This document shows, one piece after another, positions 57,064 through 64,000 of a stretch of 64,000 bases of DNA. Source of the stretch: Lachnospiraceae bacterium (GTDB lineage Bacteria; Bacillota; Clostridia; Lachnospirales; Lachnospiraceae); contig JAKSHY010000006.1 in the NCBI GenBank assembly GCA_024399135.1, positions 82,073 to 146,072 on the forward strand. Reading direction: 5' to 3'. How positions within the stretch are numbered: position 1 is the first letter of the stretch; every line of letters begins with the position of its first letter. The position numbers and the translations under genes were made by a program. The notes below the pieces were generated by a model, which did not search any database, was not told the DNA's origin, and worked only from the letters and a program-made list of their open reading frames with translations.

Positions 57064-57741
57064 TTGAATATTTTTGAAGAAGTAAAAAGCTGTGTTACAG
57101 CAAAAGATGTAGCAGTCCATTATGGACTTAATGTGAAAAGAAATAATATGGCATGTTGTCCATTTCATAATGATCACAATCCCAGTATGAGCATTAAAGA
57201 ATATTATCATTGCTTTGCCTGTGGGGCACATGGGGATGCAATTAATTATGTTTCGGAAATGTTAGGATTAAGACCATATGATGCTGCATGCAAGATTATT
57301 GAAGATTTCTCTTTGCCAATAGCGGTTAAGGTGCTAAGTCATGAAGAACTTAAGATTGCTAAGATTCAATATGAAAAGGCACTTAGGGAAAAGAAACGCC
57401 AGGCAGAGCAGAAGGAACGTTTTCGTAAATGGTGTAATGAAAAAATTGAATCGTTAAAGGATGCAGAGGATGTTATTGAAGCTGTTGAAAATAGTATAGT
57501 TGCTCAGTGCGGCGTAAATGCTATGAATTCCAATGACTTTGCGACAGTAATATGTATGAAATCTACAATTGAATATTGGCTGGATATTCTCTGCTTCGGA
57601 ACTATGGAAGATAAACTTGAATTTTTTGTCCATGGAAGGAAGGAGGTGGAGAATCGTGTCAGAGAATTGTTCGAAATCGGAGCCAGATATATGGCAGGAG
57701 GCAGCGCAGATACTGGACGAGGAATATGCCAGTGTGGATAG
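57064..57741 (+). CDS. CHC2 zinc-finger DNA primase-like protein
   Basis: A 225-residue protein starting at TTG with GGAGG upstream. The CHC2 zinc finger is complete: Cys32-x2-His35 (CCPFHNDHNPSM) and Cys50-x2-Cys53 (YHCFACG), followed by GDAINYVSEMLGL. The TOPRIM catalytic domain of full primases is absent; the rest is helical. Such short CHC2 proteins pair with VirE-like helicases in mobile elements. Its end overlaps the helicase gene by 86 bases. Confidence 0.85.
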   Translation: MNIFEEVKSCVTAKDVAVHYGLNVKRNNMACCPFHNDHNPSMSIKEYYHCFACGAHGDAINYVSEMLGLRPYDAACKIIEDFSLPIAVKVLSHEELKIAKIQYEKALREKKRQAEQKERFRKWCNEKIESLKDAEDVIEAVENSIVAQCGVNAMNSNDFATVICMKSTIEYWLDILCFGTMEDKLEFFVHGRKEVENRVRELFEIGARYMAGGSADTGRGICQCG

Positions 57742-59020
57742 CATTTTAGCGGACCTGGATGTTTCTGAAAACAATCAGGTTAAGGGTTCACTTGAAAACT
57801 GTATGAAGATACTAAAAAGAGATCCCTTGCTAAAAGGTGCAATATCTAAAAATGAACTTACATGCAGAGAAGATATTGTTAAACCGATGCCATGGAAGAG
57901 GATTGGTGCCACCATAACTGATTTTGATGTATATCATATTCACTGGTATTTCGAGCAGAATTATCACATTGTCAATGAAAGAAATATCAATAAAGCAATT
58001 CATATTATTGCCGGAGAAAATTCTTATCATCCAATTAAAAAGTTACTTGAAGGTCTTGAGTGGGATGGTGTACCTCGTATTGATTCACTGCTTCCAAAAT
58101 ATTTAGGAACAGATGACAGTCAGTATACAAGGGAAGTAATGCATCTTCTGATGCAGGCGTTGATACATAGAATCTATGTACCAGGATGCAAGTTTGAAAT
58201 CATGATATGTCTTGTTGGTGGTCAGGGAGCTGGAAAGTCAACATTCTTCAGATTACTTGCAATTAATGATGACTGGTTCTCCGATGATCTTAAGAAGCTT
58301 GATGATGAAAAAGTGTATCGTAAGTTGCAGGGGCATTGGATTATGGAAATGTCAGAAATGCTTGCGACTGTAAATGCAAGAAGCATCGAAGATATTAAAT
58401 CCTTTCTTAGTAGGCAGAGGGATAATTACAAGATTCCATATGAGACACATCCTGAAGATAGACCAAGACAGTGTGTGTTTGTAGGTACTACCAATAATGT
58501 GGATTTTCTTCCACAGGACAGAACTGGAAATCGTAGATTTGCTCCAGTAAGAATCAATGTTGCTAATGTGGAGAAGCATATCCTTGAGGATGAAGCGGAG
58601 AGCAGAGCCTATATCCTGCAGGCATGGGCGGAAGCATTTCATATTTATATGAATTCGGATAAGCATATTCTTAAATTTTCTAATGAAATCGAGGATTATG
58701 TACTGGAAGTTCAGCAGGAATTCATGCCAGAAGATACAAAGCTTGGATTAATAATGGCGTGGCTTGAAGCAAAAAATTATGAATATGTAAGTTCTAGAAT
58801 GATCTTTGAAGAGGTTCTTCATAGAGATGATTTTGATACTGCGCTTAAGAGGGATATCAATGAAGTAAATGATGTAATGAATTCTATACCAGGGTGGGAA
58901 AAGAAAAATTCGCATAGATTCCCAGATGGAAGGATTGGTAGAGCCTGGCATAGACTTAAGTCAAATGACAATGAGGGTTTTATTCCAGTCTGTGAGCAGA
59001 TGGAAATACCTTTTGATTAA
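57656..59020 (+). CDS. VirE/D5-like superfamily 3-type helicase-primase protein
   Basis: A 454-residue protein starting at GTG 57656 with an AAGGAGGTGG site; the longer frame to 57569 is within the primase gene. Walker A (GGQGAGKST, about 188-196) and the WIMEMSEM-type Walker B region, the FLSRQRDNYKIPYE and the VGTTNNVDFLPQDRTGNRRFAPV sensor motifs match the virulence-associated E family. It likely unwinds element DNA at an origin. The preceding CHC2 primase and the following GTTTAC cluster support autonomous replication. Confidence 0.88.
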   Translation: MSENCSKSEPDIWQEAAQILDEEYASVDSILADLDVSENNQVKGSLENCMKILKRDPLLKGAISKNELTCREDIVKPMPWKRIGATITDFDVYHIHWYFEQNYHIVNERNINKAIHIIAGENSYHPIKKLLEGLEWDGVPRIDSLLPKYLGTDDSQYTREVMHLLMQALIHRIYVPGCKFEIMICLVGGQGAGKSTFFRLLAINDDWFSDDLKKLDDEKVYRKLQGHWIMEMSEMLATVNARSIEDIKSFLSRQRDNYKIPYETHPEDRPRQCVFVGTTNNVDFLPQDRTGNRRFAPVRINVANVEKHILEDEAESRAYILQAWAEAFHIYMNSDKHILKFSNEIEDYVLEVQQEFMPEDTKLGLIMAWLEAKNYEYVSSRMIFEEVLHRDDFDTALKRDINEVNDVMNSIPGWEKKNSHRFPDGRIGRAWHRLKSNDNEGFIPVCEQMEIPFD

Positions 59021-59039
59021 AAAAGTTTTTAAATCGTTT

Positions 59040-59141
59040 GTTTACAGTTTACGTTTACATGGTAGGCGTAGCTGTAAACGAACTTGTTTACAAGAAAAGT
59101 CTTATAAATAGGGCATTTGGAGACTTGTAAACGATGTAAAC
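59040..59141. repeat. Cluster of seven GTTTAC/GTAAAC sites (origin or centromere candidate)
   Basis: Direct GTTTAC at 59040, 59047, 59053 and 59086, and the inverted GTAAAC at 59074, 59127 and 59136, fill 100 bases between the helicase gene and parM. Iterated short sites here fit either a replication origin or a parC centromere and parMR operator. Confidence 0.65.
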
Positions 59142-59179
59142 AAATTATATTCAAAAAAATTAAAACGGAGGAATTTTTA

Positions 59180-60109
59180 ATGAAAACGATAGAACAGTAT
59201 AAAGAAGTTGTAATAGCAATTGATCATGGCAATGGAAATATTAAGACTACAGATGATGTGTTCCGTGCAGGTGTTGAGGAAGTTATGGGCGAGGCAATTG
59301 CCAGCAGGAATATCCTTAGCTATAAAGGAAAGCAGTATGTAATTGGTGAAAGTCATATTACATTTGCTGAAGGGAAAGTTCAGGATGAAAACTATTTTAT
59401 ATTAACGCTTTATGGTATTGGAAGTGTTCTTGAGAAGAAGGGATATACGAGTGCCAATGTCGTACTCTCTGTCGGAATCCCTCTTGCATGGTTCTCTGCA
59501 CAGAGAAAGGAATTCAGAAAATATTTAATGCAGGATACGGACCTGGAATTTGAATTCCATAGTAAATCCTATCACGTCCATATAAGTGATGTTTTGGTAT
59601 TTCCTCAGACATTGGCAGCTACCTATAACATGGGCGATATGTCAGGTGAAAATATGGTTCTTGATATTGGAAATGGAACATTAAGTATATTGAAAATTGT
59701 TGATGGAAATCCAGTAGAAAATTCTATTGTGACAGAAAATTATGGTGTTTCATTTCTTGTGAGAGAAATCCAGTCAGCAGTTTCAAAGCTTGCCGGCAGG
59801 AATGTTACTGAGGATAGAATTGAAAAGATTCTGATATCTGGAATCGACAATTCGGAGAATCAGATTCAAGCAATTGTGAGTGAAACTGTAAGAAAATATA
59901 TTGCTGAGATTAATAGGAAATTGGAAGTGCGTGGCTATGATCCAAGTTTTGTAAAACTCTATGTATTAGGTGGAGGTGCCTGTATCTTTGAAAATTTTGG
60001 AGAGGTAGCTTCAAGGGAAAATATCTATATTAACAAGGATATTTGTGCCAATGCTAAGGGGTATGAATATTTTGCTTATAAAGCTATGGATGCCAGAAAG
60101 AAGGCATAA
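59180..60109 (+). CDS. parM: ParM-like actin-type plasmid segregation ATPase
   Basis: A 309-residue actin-like ATPase; ATG 59180 has CGGAGGA upstream. Phosphate loops AIDHGNGNIKT (13-23) and MVLDIGNGTLSIL (about 159-171), plus the adenosine-binding VLGGGACIF near residue 282, match ParM/Alp proteins. It would form filaments that move DNA copies apart. The next gene starts one base after its stop and looks like the adaptor ParR. Confidence 0.85.
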   Translation: MKTIEQYKEVVIAIDHGNGNIKTTDDVFRAGVEEVMGEAIASRNILSYKGKQYVIGESHITFAEGKVQDENYFILTLYGIGSVLEKKGYTSANVVLSVGIPLAWFSAQRKEFRKYLMQDTDLEFEFHSKSYHVHISDVLVFPQTLAATYNMGDMSGENMVLDIGNGTLSILKIVDGNPVENSIVTENYGVSFLVREIQSAVSKLAGRNVTEDRIEKILISGIDNSENQIQAIVSETVRKYIAEINRKLEVRGYDPSFVKLYVLGGGACIFENFGEVASRENIYINKDICANAKGYEYFAYKAMDARKKA

Positions 60110-60110
60110 G

Positions 60111-60512
60111 ATGAGAGCTAATTATAAAACCCTATGTATAAGATTTCGAACGGATAGTGAGAATCACATGGAGGCATATGAACTGTTGAATTCTATGAAA
60201 AATAGTGGCAACAGTTATGCGGATGTTATTACAGATATTATTACAAAACATGAAGAAGTAATAACAAAGGAATGCTTAAAGGAATCTGAGAAAGTGAGTA
60301 GCCTTCCTATGAAGGAGCTTGAACAGTGTCTTGTGAAAGCGACAGAGAACATTTGCGGTCATATTGATGAAGCGCTTGGCAAATGTTCGATTAGGGCATT
60401 ACAGGATAACAGTGAAACGGTAGATACTGTAATGCCTGCCACCGAGCATAAGGAAGCACCAAGTGGAGTTATGAGTTTTATGCTAGGTGGCATCTGTGAT
60501 GATGACGAGTAA
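60111..60512 (+). CDS. Putative ParR-like centromere-binding adaptor
   Basis: A 133-residue protein starting at ATG 60111, directly after parM. The N-terminal half (YKTLCIRFRTDSENHMEAYELLNSMKNSGNSYADVITDIITKHEE) has the strand-helix-helix pattern of ribbon-helix-helix ParR proteins; the C-terminal part is acidic. Assignment rests on position, length and fold pattern. Confidence 0.65.
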   Translation: MRANYKTLCIRFRTDSENHMEAYELLNSMKNSGNSYADVITDIITKHEEVITKECLKESEKVSSLPMKELEQCLVKATENICGHIDEALGKCSIRALQDNSETVDTVMPATEHKEAPSGVMSFMLGGICDDDE

Positions 60513-60544
60513 TTTTTGATATCGAGTAGATATCTGAAAATTAC

Positions 60545-60600
60545 ATATTGCAAAAAGTGGATATCGAAAAGTATTACCTTGATATCCGCTGATGCAATAT
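60545..60600. repeat. Nested hairpin with GATATC arms after parR
   Basis: ATATTGC/GCAATAT (60545-60551, 60594-60600) enclose GGATATC/GATATCC (60559-60565, 60581-60587). A further GATATC pair (60519-60535) lies just upstream. Possible terminator-like block or protein binding site. Confidence 0.55.
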
Positions 60601-60603
60601 AAG

Positions 60604-60840
60604 ACATCATTACAGACCGGGGTTCAGGGGATGGGAATTCCCTGGCGGGTTATTAGGGCAGAGCCATAATGCTGTCAGCAGACGCCACTCACGGCGAGTG
60701 AGCACCTGTCTGAACAACGTGAAGATTGCCATTTATGGCAACCCAGCGGGCAACCTAAGCGTGCTTAGGTCTTGGGTGCAAGACTTAATTTTAAGTCTCG
60801 TAAAAGAGTGGCACTTATGGTGAATGCAAAAGGACAAATG
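60604..60840 (+). other. Structured GC-rich non-coding segment before mobV (oriT or RNA candidate)
   Basis: About 240 bases without an open frame, richer in GC than the flanking genes. Successive hairpins: CAGGG/CCCTG near 60630-60650; CAGAC/GTCTG enclosing CTCAC/GTGAG at about 60676-60713; TTGCCAT-TT-ATGGCAA; CCTAAG-CGTG-CTTAGG; and AGACTTA/TAAGTCT near 60782-60799. The last, followed by GTAAAAGAGTGG, has the general look of a MobV nick region, which usually lies just upstream of the relaxase gene. No known RNA family was recognised. Confidence 0.5.
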
Positions 60841-60911
60841 AAAGGTGAGTAGAAAAATGAAAATGAATATAGCTATTACAAATATGATGAGCGTGAAAGG
60901 AGATGGTGGGT

Positions 60912-62126
60912 ATGGCGAGTGCAGATTGGAAGAAAATGACTACACAGGCGGCAGGAGGCATAAAGGTCCATTTCCAGCAGAAGGATAGAATCGAGAAGAA
61001 TCATAGTAATCCAGATATTGATAAATCGTTAAGTGGTATGAATTATTGCATCGGGTGTGATGAATATGATATGGCGGTAGCTGCTATGAAGGCACGTACA
61101 AAGGAAGTGGATCAGATTATTCCACCTAAACGTGTCAGGAAGGATAGAGTAACATGCGCAATGATTGAGATTCCGTGTCCGGATTCTATTAGGTCTGCTG
61201 GAAGGTCAGATGAATTTTTTGAGAAAGCATATGATGTACTAAAAGAATATTTTGGTGAAAAGAACGTGCATGGAGGTTTTGTACATAAGGATGAGGTACA
61301 TGAATATCTGGATAAAGATGGCAAGGAAAAATTATCATTAGAGCACATACATGTACTGGTATCAGCCTATACAGATAAAAAGGGAATTAACGGAAAAGCC
61401 TTTGAAACGAAGCCAAGGTTAAGTGCTTTAAATAAAATGCTTGATGAAATGACGGTTAGGGAATTTGAGGTTGATTTTAATACACATAGTTCTCCTCAGA
61501 AGAAAACGGCTGAAGATTTGAAAAGAGAGTCTGAGATAAGAGAGCTTGAAGCTAAAATTGAGAATAAAAAGGAAGAGGTTGCTTCTCTCGAAGAACAGGC
61601 AAGTGCTATAACTGAAACGATGGAGCAGGTAATTGCTACAAGAGATGAAGTAGTTAATGAAGCAAGTGAAGCCTTAGCCAGATTAGAGAAATATAACTTT
61701 ACAGAAAAAGAATTGAAGCTTGCAGAAAAAACTGCAAAAAAAGATAGCAAAGTACCAGTAGCAGTTCCAGTTAATAATCCATTTTCTTCTAAAGAGTATA
61801 TGAAGGTTGAGAAGAGTGATTGGGATCAAGCTCAGAAAGTAATAAAAAAAGCTACAACAATGGAAACAGCCATGCAGAATATGGCACAGGAAAATGAAAA
61901 CCTTAAAGGTAAAATATCGGGCTTAGAGGAACAATTAGGAAAATTAAAAAAGTTTATTGAGAAAAATGATCTTCTAGGAAAATTTAAGGAGTTTCTTAAA
62001 AGCCTGGAACCTGTGTCTATGGCGGAAAGAATTGGAGCTGCTAGGAAAGAATCGGCAGAATTAGAAAGAGCACGCAAGGCTGAGAAGGTGATAAGCAAGA
62101 AAAAGCAAAGAGGAGAGGTCTTATAA
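60912..62126 (+). CDS. MobV/Pre-type relaxase (plasmid mobilization)
   Basis: A 404-residue protein; ATG 60912 is nine bases after GAAAGGAG, while an ATG at 60903 is too close. The MobV motif III is present as FVHKDEVHE..HIHV (about 125-148), with the metal-binding histidines 145 and 147. The C-terminal 200 residues are coiled coil. MobV proteins nick oriT and allow transfer by a helper element. No conjugation machinery is seen, so the element is mobilizable, not self-transmissible, as far as this window shows. Confidence 0.88.
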   Translation: MASADWKKMTTQAAGGIKVHFQQKDRIEKNHSNPDIDKSLSGMNYCIGCDEYDMAVAAMKARTKEVDQIIPPKRVRKDRVTCAMIEIPCPDSIRSAGRSDEFFEKAYDVLKEYFGEKNVHGGFVHKDEVHEYLDKDGKEKLSLEHIHVLVSAYTDKKGINGKAFETKPRLSALNKMLDEMTVREFEVDFNTHSSPQKKTAEDLKRESEIRELEAKIENKKEEVASLEEQASAITETMEQVIATRDEVVNEASEALARLEKYNFTEKELKLAEKTAKKDSKVPVAVPVNNPFSSKEYMKVEKSDWDQAQKVIKKATTMETAMQNMAQENENLKGKISGLEEQLGKLKKFIEKNDLLGKFKEFLKSLEPVSMAERIGAARKESAELERARKAEKVISKKKQRGEVL

Positions 62127-62156
62127 TGTACTTGCTGTAAATAGATAAAAAATCAG

Positions 62157-62184
62157 TTGTGTTTTTCGATGAATTGAGTATAAT
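62157..62184 (+). promoter_or_regulatory. Promoter of the type III antitoxin RNA
   Basis: TTGTGT (62157-62162) and TATAAT (62179-62184), spacer 16. The start would be near 62191, directly at the first repeat. Confidence 0.7.
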
Positions 62185-62192
62185 ATAAGTAA

Positions 62193-62325
62193 TTGAAAGT
62201 TTGTCGCTGACCAATATGCGATTAATAAATGGTTGGGTTGAAAGTTTACCGCTGACCAATATGCGGTTAATAAATGGTTGGGTTGAAAGTTTATTACTCT
62301 CCATCGAAAGATGGAGAGTATTTTA
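62193..62325 (+). ncRNA. Type III antitoxin RNA: 45-nt tandem repeats plus terminator
   Basis: Two 45-nt units (62193-62237 and 62238-62282) and the first ten bases of a third are followed by a terminator hairpin (TACTCTCCATC-GAAA-GATGGAGAGTA, 62295-62320, then TTTT). In the second unit CCGC pairs with GCGG and its loop CCAA can pair with a downstream TTGG, giving an H-type pseudoknot; the first unit has the same layout with base changes. This is how ToxI/CptI RNAs are built: the toxin cuts the repeats and the pseudoknots inhibit it. Confidence 0.85.
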
Positions 62326-62340
62326 CTATAAGGGGTGCTA

Positions 62341-62811
62341 ATGAAGAAAACAGGATTCTACATAATAAAGGATGCTTTTTTTGATAAGGTGAATGATCCA
62401 TATCTAAAAGGCAATAAAGAAGGAAATCGTCCGCATTATTATTGCTTGGAAGACGCTGATGGCTTATATTGGATGATTCCGCTTTCAAGTAAAATCGAAA
62501 AGTATCAGAAACTTATGGATAAAAAGAAGAGTGAAGGGAAGCCATGTGACATAGTACATATAGTTAAACTTGATGATGACCGTGAGAGTGCTTTTCTAAT
62601 CCAGGATATGTTTCCAATAACAGAGAAATATGTTGAGAGAGAATATACTATTGCAGGCAATCATTTGATGCTTACCAGCGAACATAGCGCTAAGGAAATT
62701 GAAACAAAAGCCAAGAAAGTAATGGCTTTACTTAAAAGAGGTGTAAAATTTATACCTACACAGGCAGATGTAAAAGCAATCATAGATATTTTGAAAAAAG
62801 ATGATAATTAG
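62341..62811 (+). CDS. cptN: Type III toxin, CptN/ToxN-family endoribonuclease
   Basis: A 156-residue protein; ATG 62341 follows AAGGGGTG, 16 bases after the antitoxin terminator. KKTGFYIIKDAFFDKVNDPYLKGNKEGNRPHYYCLEDADGLYWMIPLSSKIEKY fits the ToxN/AbiQ fold opening, and the rest is strand-rich with a helical end. The 45-nt repeat length and gut-Firmicute context point to the CptIN group described from Eubacterium rectale and Coprococcus. These systems act as phage defence or maintain mobile DNA. Confidence 0.8.
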   Translation: MKKTGFYIIKDAFFDKVNDPYLKGNKEGNRPHYYCLEDADGLYWMIPLSSKIEKYQKLMDKKKSEGKPCDIVHIVKLDDDRESAFLIQDMFPITEKYVEREYTIAGNHLMLTSEHSAKEIETKAKKVMALLKRGVKFIPTQADVKAIIDILKKDDN

Positions 62812-62827
62812 TAGGTTTAGAATCAAG

Positions 62828-62862
62828 ACTGTGTTGCAGATAATATGTGACACAGTTTTATT
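62828..62862 (+). terminator. Terminator after the toxin gene
   Basis: ACTGTGT pairs with ACACAGT across a 16-base loop, followed by TTTATTTG. The stem is short. Confidence 0.55.
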
Positions 62863-62935
62863 TGATTATATTGATATAATTTCAACTTAACTTTAGGTAT
62901 GTTAAGTAAAATAAGAGTGGAAAGGTGGGAACAAA

Positions 62936-63166
62936 ATGCGAGTATTAATTGCAGAAGATGAAATATCAACAGCAAAGGCATTAAAGATATTGCTGGAAAA
63001 AGCAAGATATTCTGTTGATATTGTTCATGATGGTTTACAGGCATGGGAATATGTTTCTCTTTCGACTTATGATGTTGTTGTACTGGATATAATGATGCCG
63101 GGACTTAGTGGACTTGAAGTGCTTAATAAAATACGAAAGAATCACATTACGGTGCCAGTGATGTAG
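62936..63166 (+). pseudogene. Truncated OmpR-type response regulator (receiver only)
   Basis: The 76-codon frame starts like a normal regulator (RVLIAEDE, acidic pocket 7-8; phospho-acceptor Asp51 in VVLDIMMPG) and stops right after ITVPVM, where the conserved Thr/Ser and Lys strands should follow. Everything after 63163 belongs to the tnpV-tet segment. This looks like a gene broken by insertion or recombination. The partner histidine kinase is not in the window. Confidence 0.85.
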
Positions 63167-63217
63167 GACGGATTTTGCGGACATTCAAAATAAAAAAGAA
63201 TGTGGAGGTAACAGACA

Positions 63218-63592
63218 ATGGCAAAATCATTATTTGAGGAACTGGGCGGCAAATACGAAAGGCAAGGGGATTATTTGATACCGTGCTTAACTGTACCCGC
63301 CGAAGAAGAACAGGCAATAGGCATCTGGGGGCAACGGCATTTAGATTATCTAAAACAGTACCGTAAAGTTACATACACCAATCTTCTTACAAGCGGCAGG
63401 CTAAACGCCTACCTTGCCGACATCAACAGACAGGCACAGGAACGCTTTGAAAGGCTCATAGAGGGTATGAAACAGGCACAGGGCATAACGGAACAGCTAA
63501 AGGCAGAAAACGCCTTAGAATGGACAGGATGCCTCAATAACATAAGGGCTTGTGCGAGGGAGATTGTGGAAAAGGAAATTATTTTTGCATAA
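63218..63592 (+). CDS. tnpV: TnpV-like transposon-encoded protein
   Basis: A 124-residue protein starting MAKSLFEELGGKYERQGDYLIPCL, with RHLDYLKQYRKVTYTNLLTSGRLNAYLADINRQAQERF, the pattern I recall for TnpV of Tn4451-like and tetracycline-resistance elements. Its base composition is more GC-rich than the genes to its left, in line with recent transfer. GTGGAGG precedes the ATG. Its function is unknown. Confidence 0.8.
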   Translation: MAKSLFEELGGKYERQGDYLIPCLTVPAEEEQAIGIWGQRHLDYLKQYRKVTYTNLLTSGRLNAYLADINRQAQERFERLIEGMKQAQGITEQLKAENALEWTGCLNNIRACAREIVEKEIIFA

Positions 63593-63602
63593 ACAGATGA
63601 TT

Positions 63603-63631
63603 AGTGGCAGGGGGAAATCCTGCCGCTTTTT
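63603..63631 (+). terminator. Terminator after tnpV
   Basis: AGTGGCAGG pairs with CCTGCCGCT (one G-U) across a 7-nt loop, followed by TTTTCTG. Confidence 0.85.
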
Positions 63632-63640
63632 CTGCTTTAG

Positions 63641-63657
63641 TTTGTCAGCTTGACAAA
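63641..63657. promoter_or_regulatory. Palindrome over the tet promoter -35 box
   Basis: TTTGTCA-GCT-TGACAAA, a perfect 7-bp inverted repeat covering the -35 hexamer. Confidence 0.55.
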
Positions 63658-63678
63658 TAAAGGGTTAAGGAATATAAT
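63650..63678 (+). promoter_or_regulatory. Sigma-A promoter of the tet gene
   Basis: TTGACA (63650-63655) and TATAAT (63673-63678), spacer 17, a perfect consensus promoter 30 bases before the leader peptide. Confidence 0.9.
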
Positions 63679-63710
63679 TAGATTCAGTTTTATACAAGGA
63701 GTTAATAAAT

Positions 63711-63734
63711 ATGCGGCAAGGTATTCTTAAATAA
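63711..63734 (+). CDS. tet leader peptide (MRQGILK)
   Basis: A seven-codon frame with AAGGAG nine bases upstream. Its codons lie in the 5' arm of the attenuator stem, so ribosome movement over it would open the structure. From memory it equals the start of the Tn916 tet(M) leader. Confidence 0.7.
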   Translation: MRQGILK

Positions 63735-63922
63735 ACTGTCAATTTGATAGTGGGAACAAAAAGTAGCAGTCCCGTTTCACTTTTAATATGGGGCTTAGTT
63801 TTTTGTACCCAGTTTAAGAATACTTTTATCATGTAATTTTATATGCCCGAAAACATATAAGTGTTTTGGGGCTATTGGAGTTATTTACCCAGTGATAGGA
63901 GTATTTATCACTGGGTATTTTT
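63718..63922 (+). promoter_or_regulatory. tet(M)-type transcriptional attenuator
   Basis: The leader-peptide region (GTATTCTTAAA..AACTG) can pair with CAGTTTAAGAATAC (63812-63825), forming a long closing stem. Downstream, TACCCAGTGATA and TATCACTGGGTA (63886-63897, 63906-63917) make a 12-bp terminator with ATTTTT. This is the known arrangement by which tetracycline-stalled ribosomes induce readthrough into ribosome-protection genes. Confidence 0.85.
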
Positions 63923-63958
63923 ATGCCCTTTTTTGGGTGTTGATAGGAGGAAAATCAC

Positions 63959-64000
63959 ATGAAAATAATTAACTTAGGCATTCTGGCTCACGTTGACGCA
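63959..64000 (+). CDS. Tetracycline resistance ribosomal protection protein, 5' end (Tet(O)/Tet(32) type)
   Basis: Only 14 codons are in the window: MKIINLGILAHVDA, preceded by AGGAGG eight bases upstream. This is the N-terminus of the EF-G-like ribosomal protection proteins, with AHVDA opening the P loop. Leu6 and Ile8 fit Tet(O) and Tet(32); Tet(M) has Ile6/Val8 and Tet(W) Ile6/Ile8. Mosaic genes are common, so the allele cannot be fixed from this stretch. Confidence 0.9.
   Translation, partial: MKIINLGILAHVDA

Noticed and set aside
60604..60840. Group II intron or IscB-associated RNA
   Set aside because: No intron-encoded protein, no IscB-like nuclease and no recognisable domain V hairpin are nearby.
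62041..62304. Minus-strand frame across the antitoxin repeats
   Set aside because: Its repeated peptide is only the translation of the 45-nt RNA repeats on the wrong strand.
63164..63217. Frameshift in the response regulator that could be rejoined downstream
   Set aside because: No continuation of the receiver or an output domain is found in any frame before tnpV.

Overview
This window looks like the chromosome of an AT-rich, motile member of the Lachnospiraceae (Clostridia; Butyrivibrio, Roseburia or Agathobacter-like). The evidence is Firmicute-type translation signals (strong AGGAGG sites, frequent TTG and GTG starts), a fliW-csrA flagellar cluster, an EF-G with an extra loop before its G3 motif (from memory, a feature of this family), and a gut-type mobile element. 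No rRNA or tRNA gene was seen.

Region 1 (1-17.4 kb) is a cell-surface polysaccharide locus. It holds an ABC exporter (permease end, ATPase with a carbohydrate-binding tail), a methyltransferase-kinase fusion reminiscent of the O-antigen terminator WbdD, five GT2 glycosyltransferase genes, a phosphohexomutase, an undecaprenyl-phosphate sugar transferase and a LytR-CpsA-Psr ligase with a repetitive N-terminus. A 1.1 kb non-coding stretch (15.36-16.45 kb) carries 54-nt tandem repeats, weak hairpin repeats and a GC-rich palindrome. An HtrA-type protease follows.

Region 2 (18.9-27.8 kb) is a late-flagellar cluster: flgM, flgN, two flgK paralogues, flgL, fliW and csrA. Three sigma-28-like promoters can be read. 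The flgL leader carries two textbook CsrA-binding hairpins. On the opposite strand lie a FliD-like gene and a small Cro/CI-type regulator.

Region 3 (27.9-51.5 kb) is housekeeping: glmM and a beta-helix transferase-like gene; rpmG-secE-nusG; rplK-rplA; a CapA-like gene; rplJ-rplL behind an L10 leader; rpoB-rpoC; ylxM-ffh-rpsP-khpA-rimM-trmD; rpsL-rpsG-fusA-tuf. Promoters, leaders and terminators are clear for most units.

Region 4 (51.5-64 kb) is accessory DNA immediately after tuf. It contains a relaxase remnant; an ECF sigma factor with a large membrane partner built from a duplicated extracytoplasmic module; a repressor-excisionase-integrase module; a CHC2 primase and VirE-like helicase; a GTTTAC repeat cluster in front of parM-parR; a structured segment in front of a MobV relaxase; a type III (CptIN-like) toxin-antitoxin locus; a response-regulator gene cut off after its receiver core; and a tnpV plus tet(O)/tet(32)-type resistance segment with a tet(M)-style attenuator. 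The window ends 14 codons into the tet gene. The layout suggests an integrated mobilizable element that has itself received a tetracycline-resistance segment.
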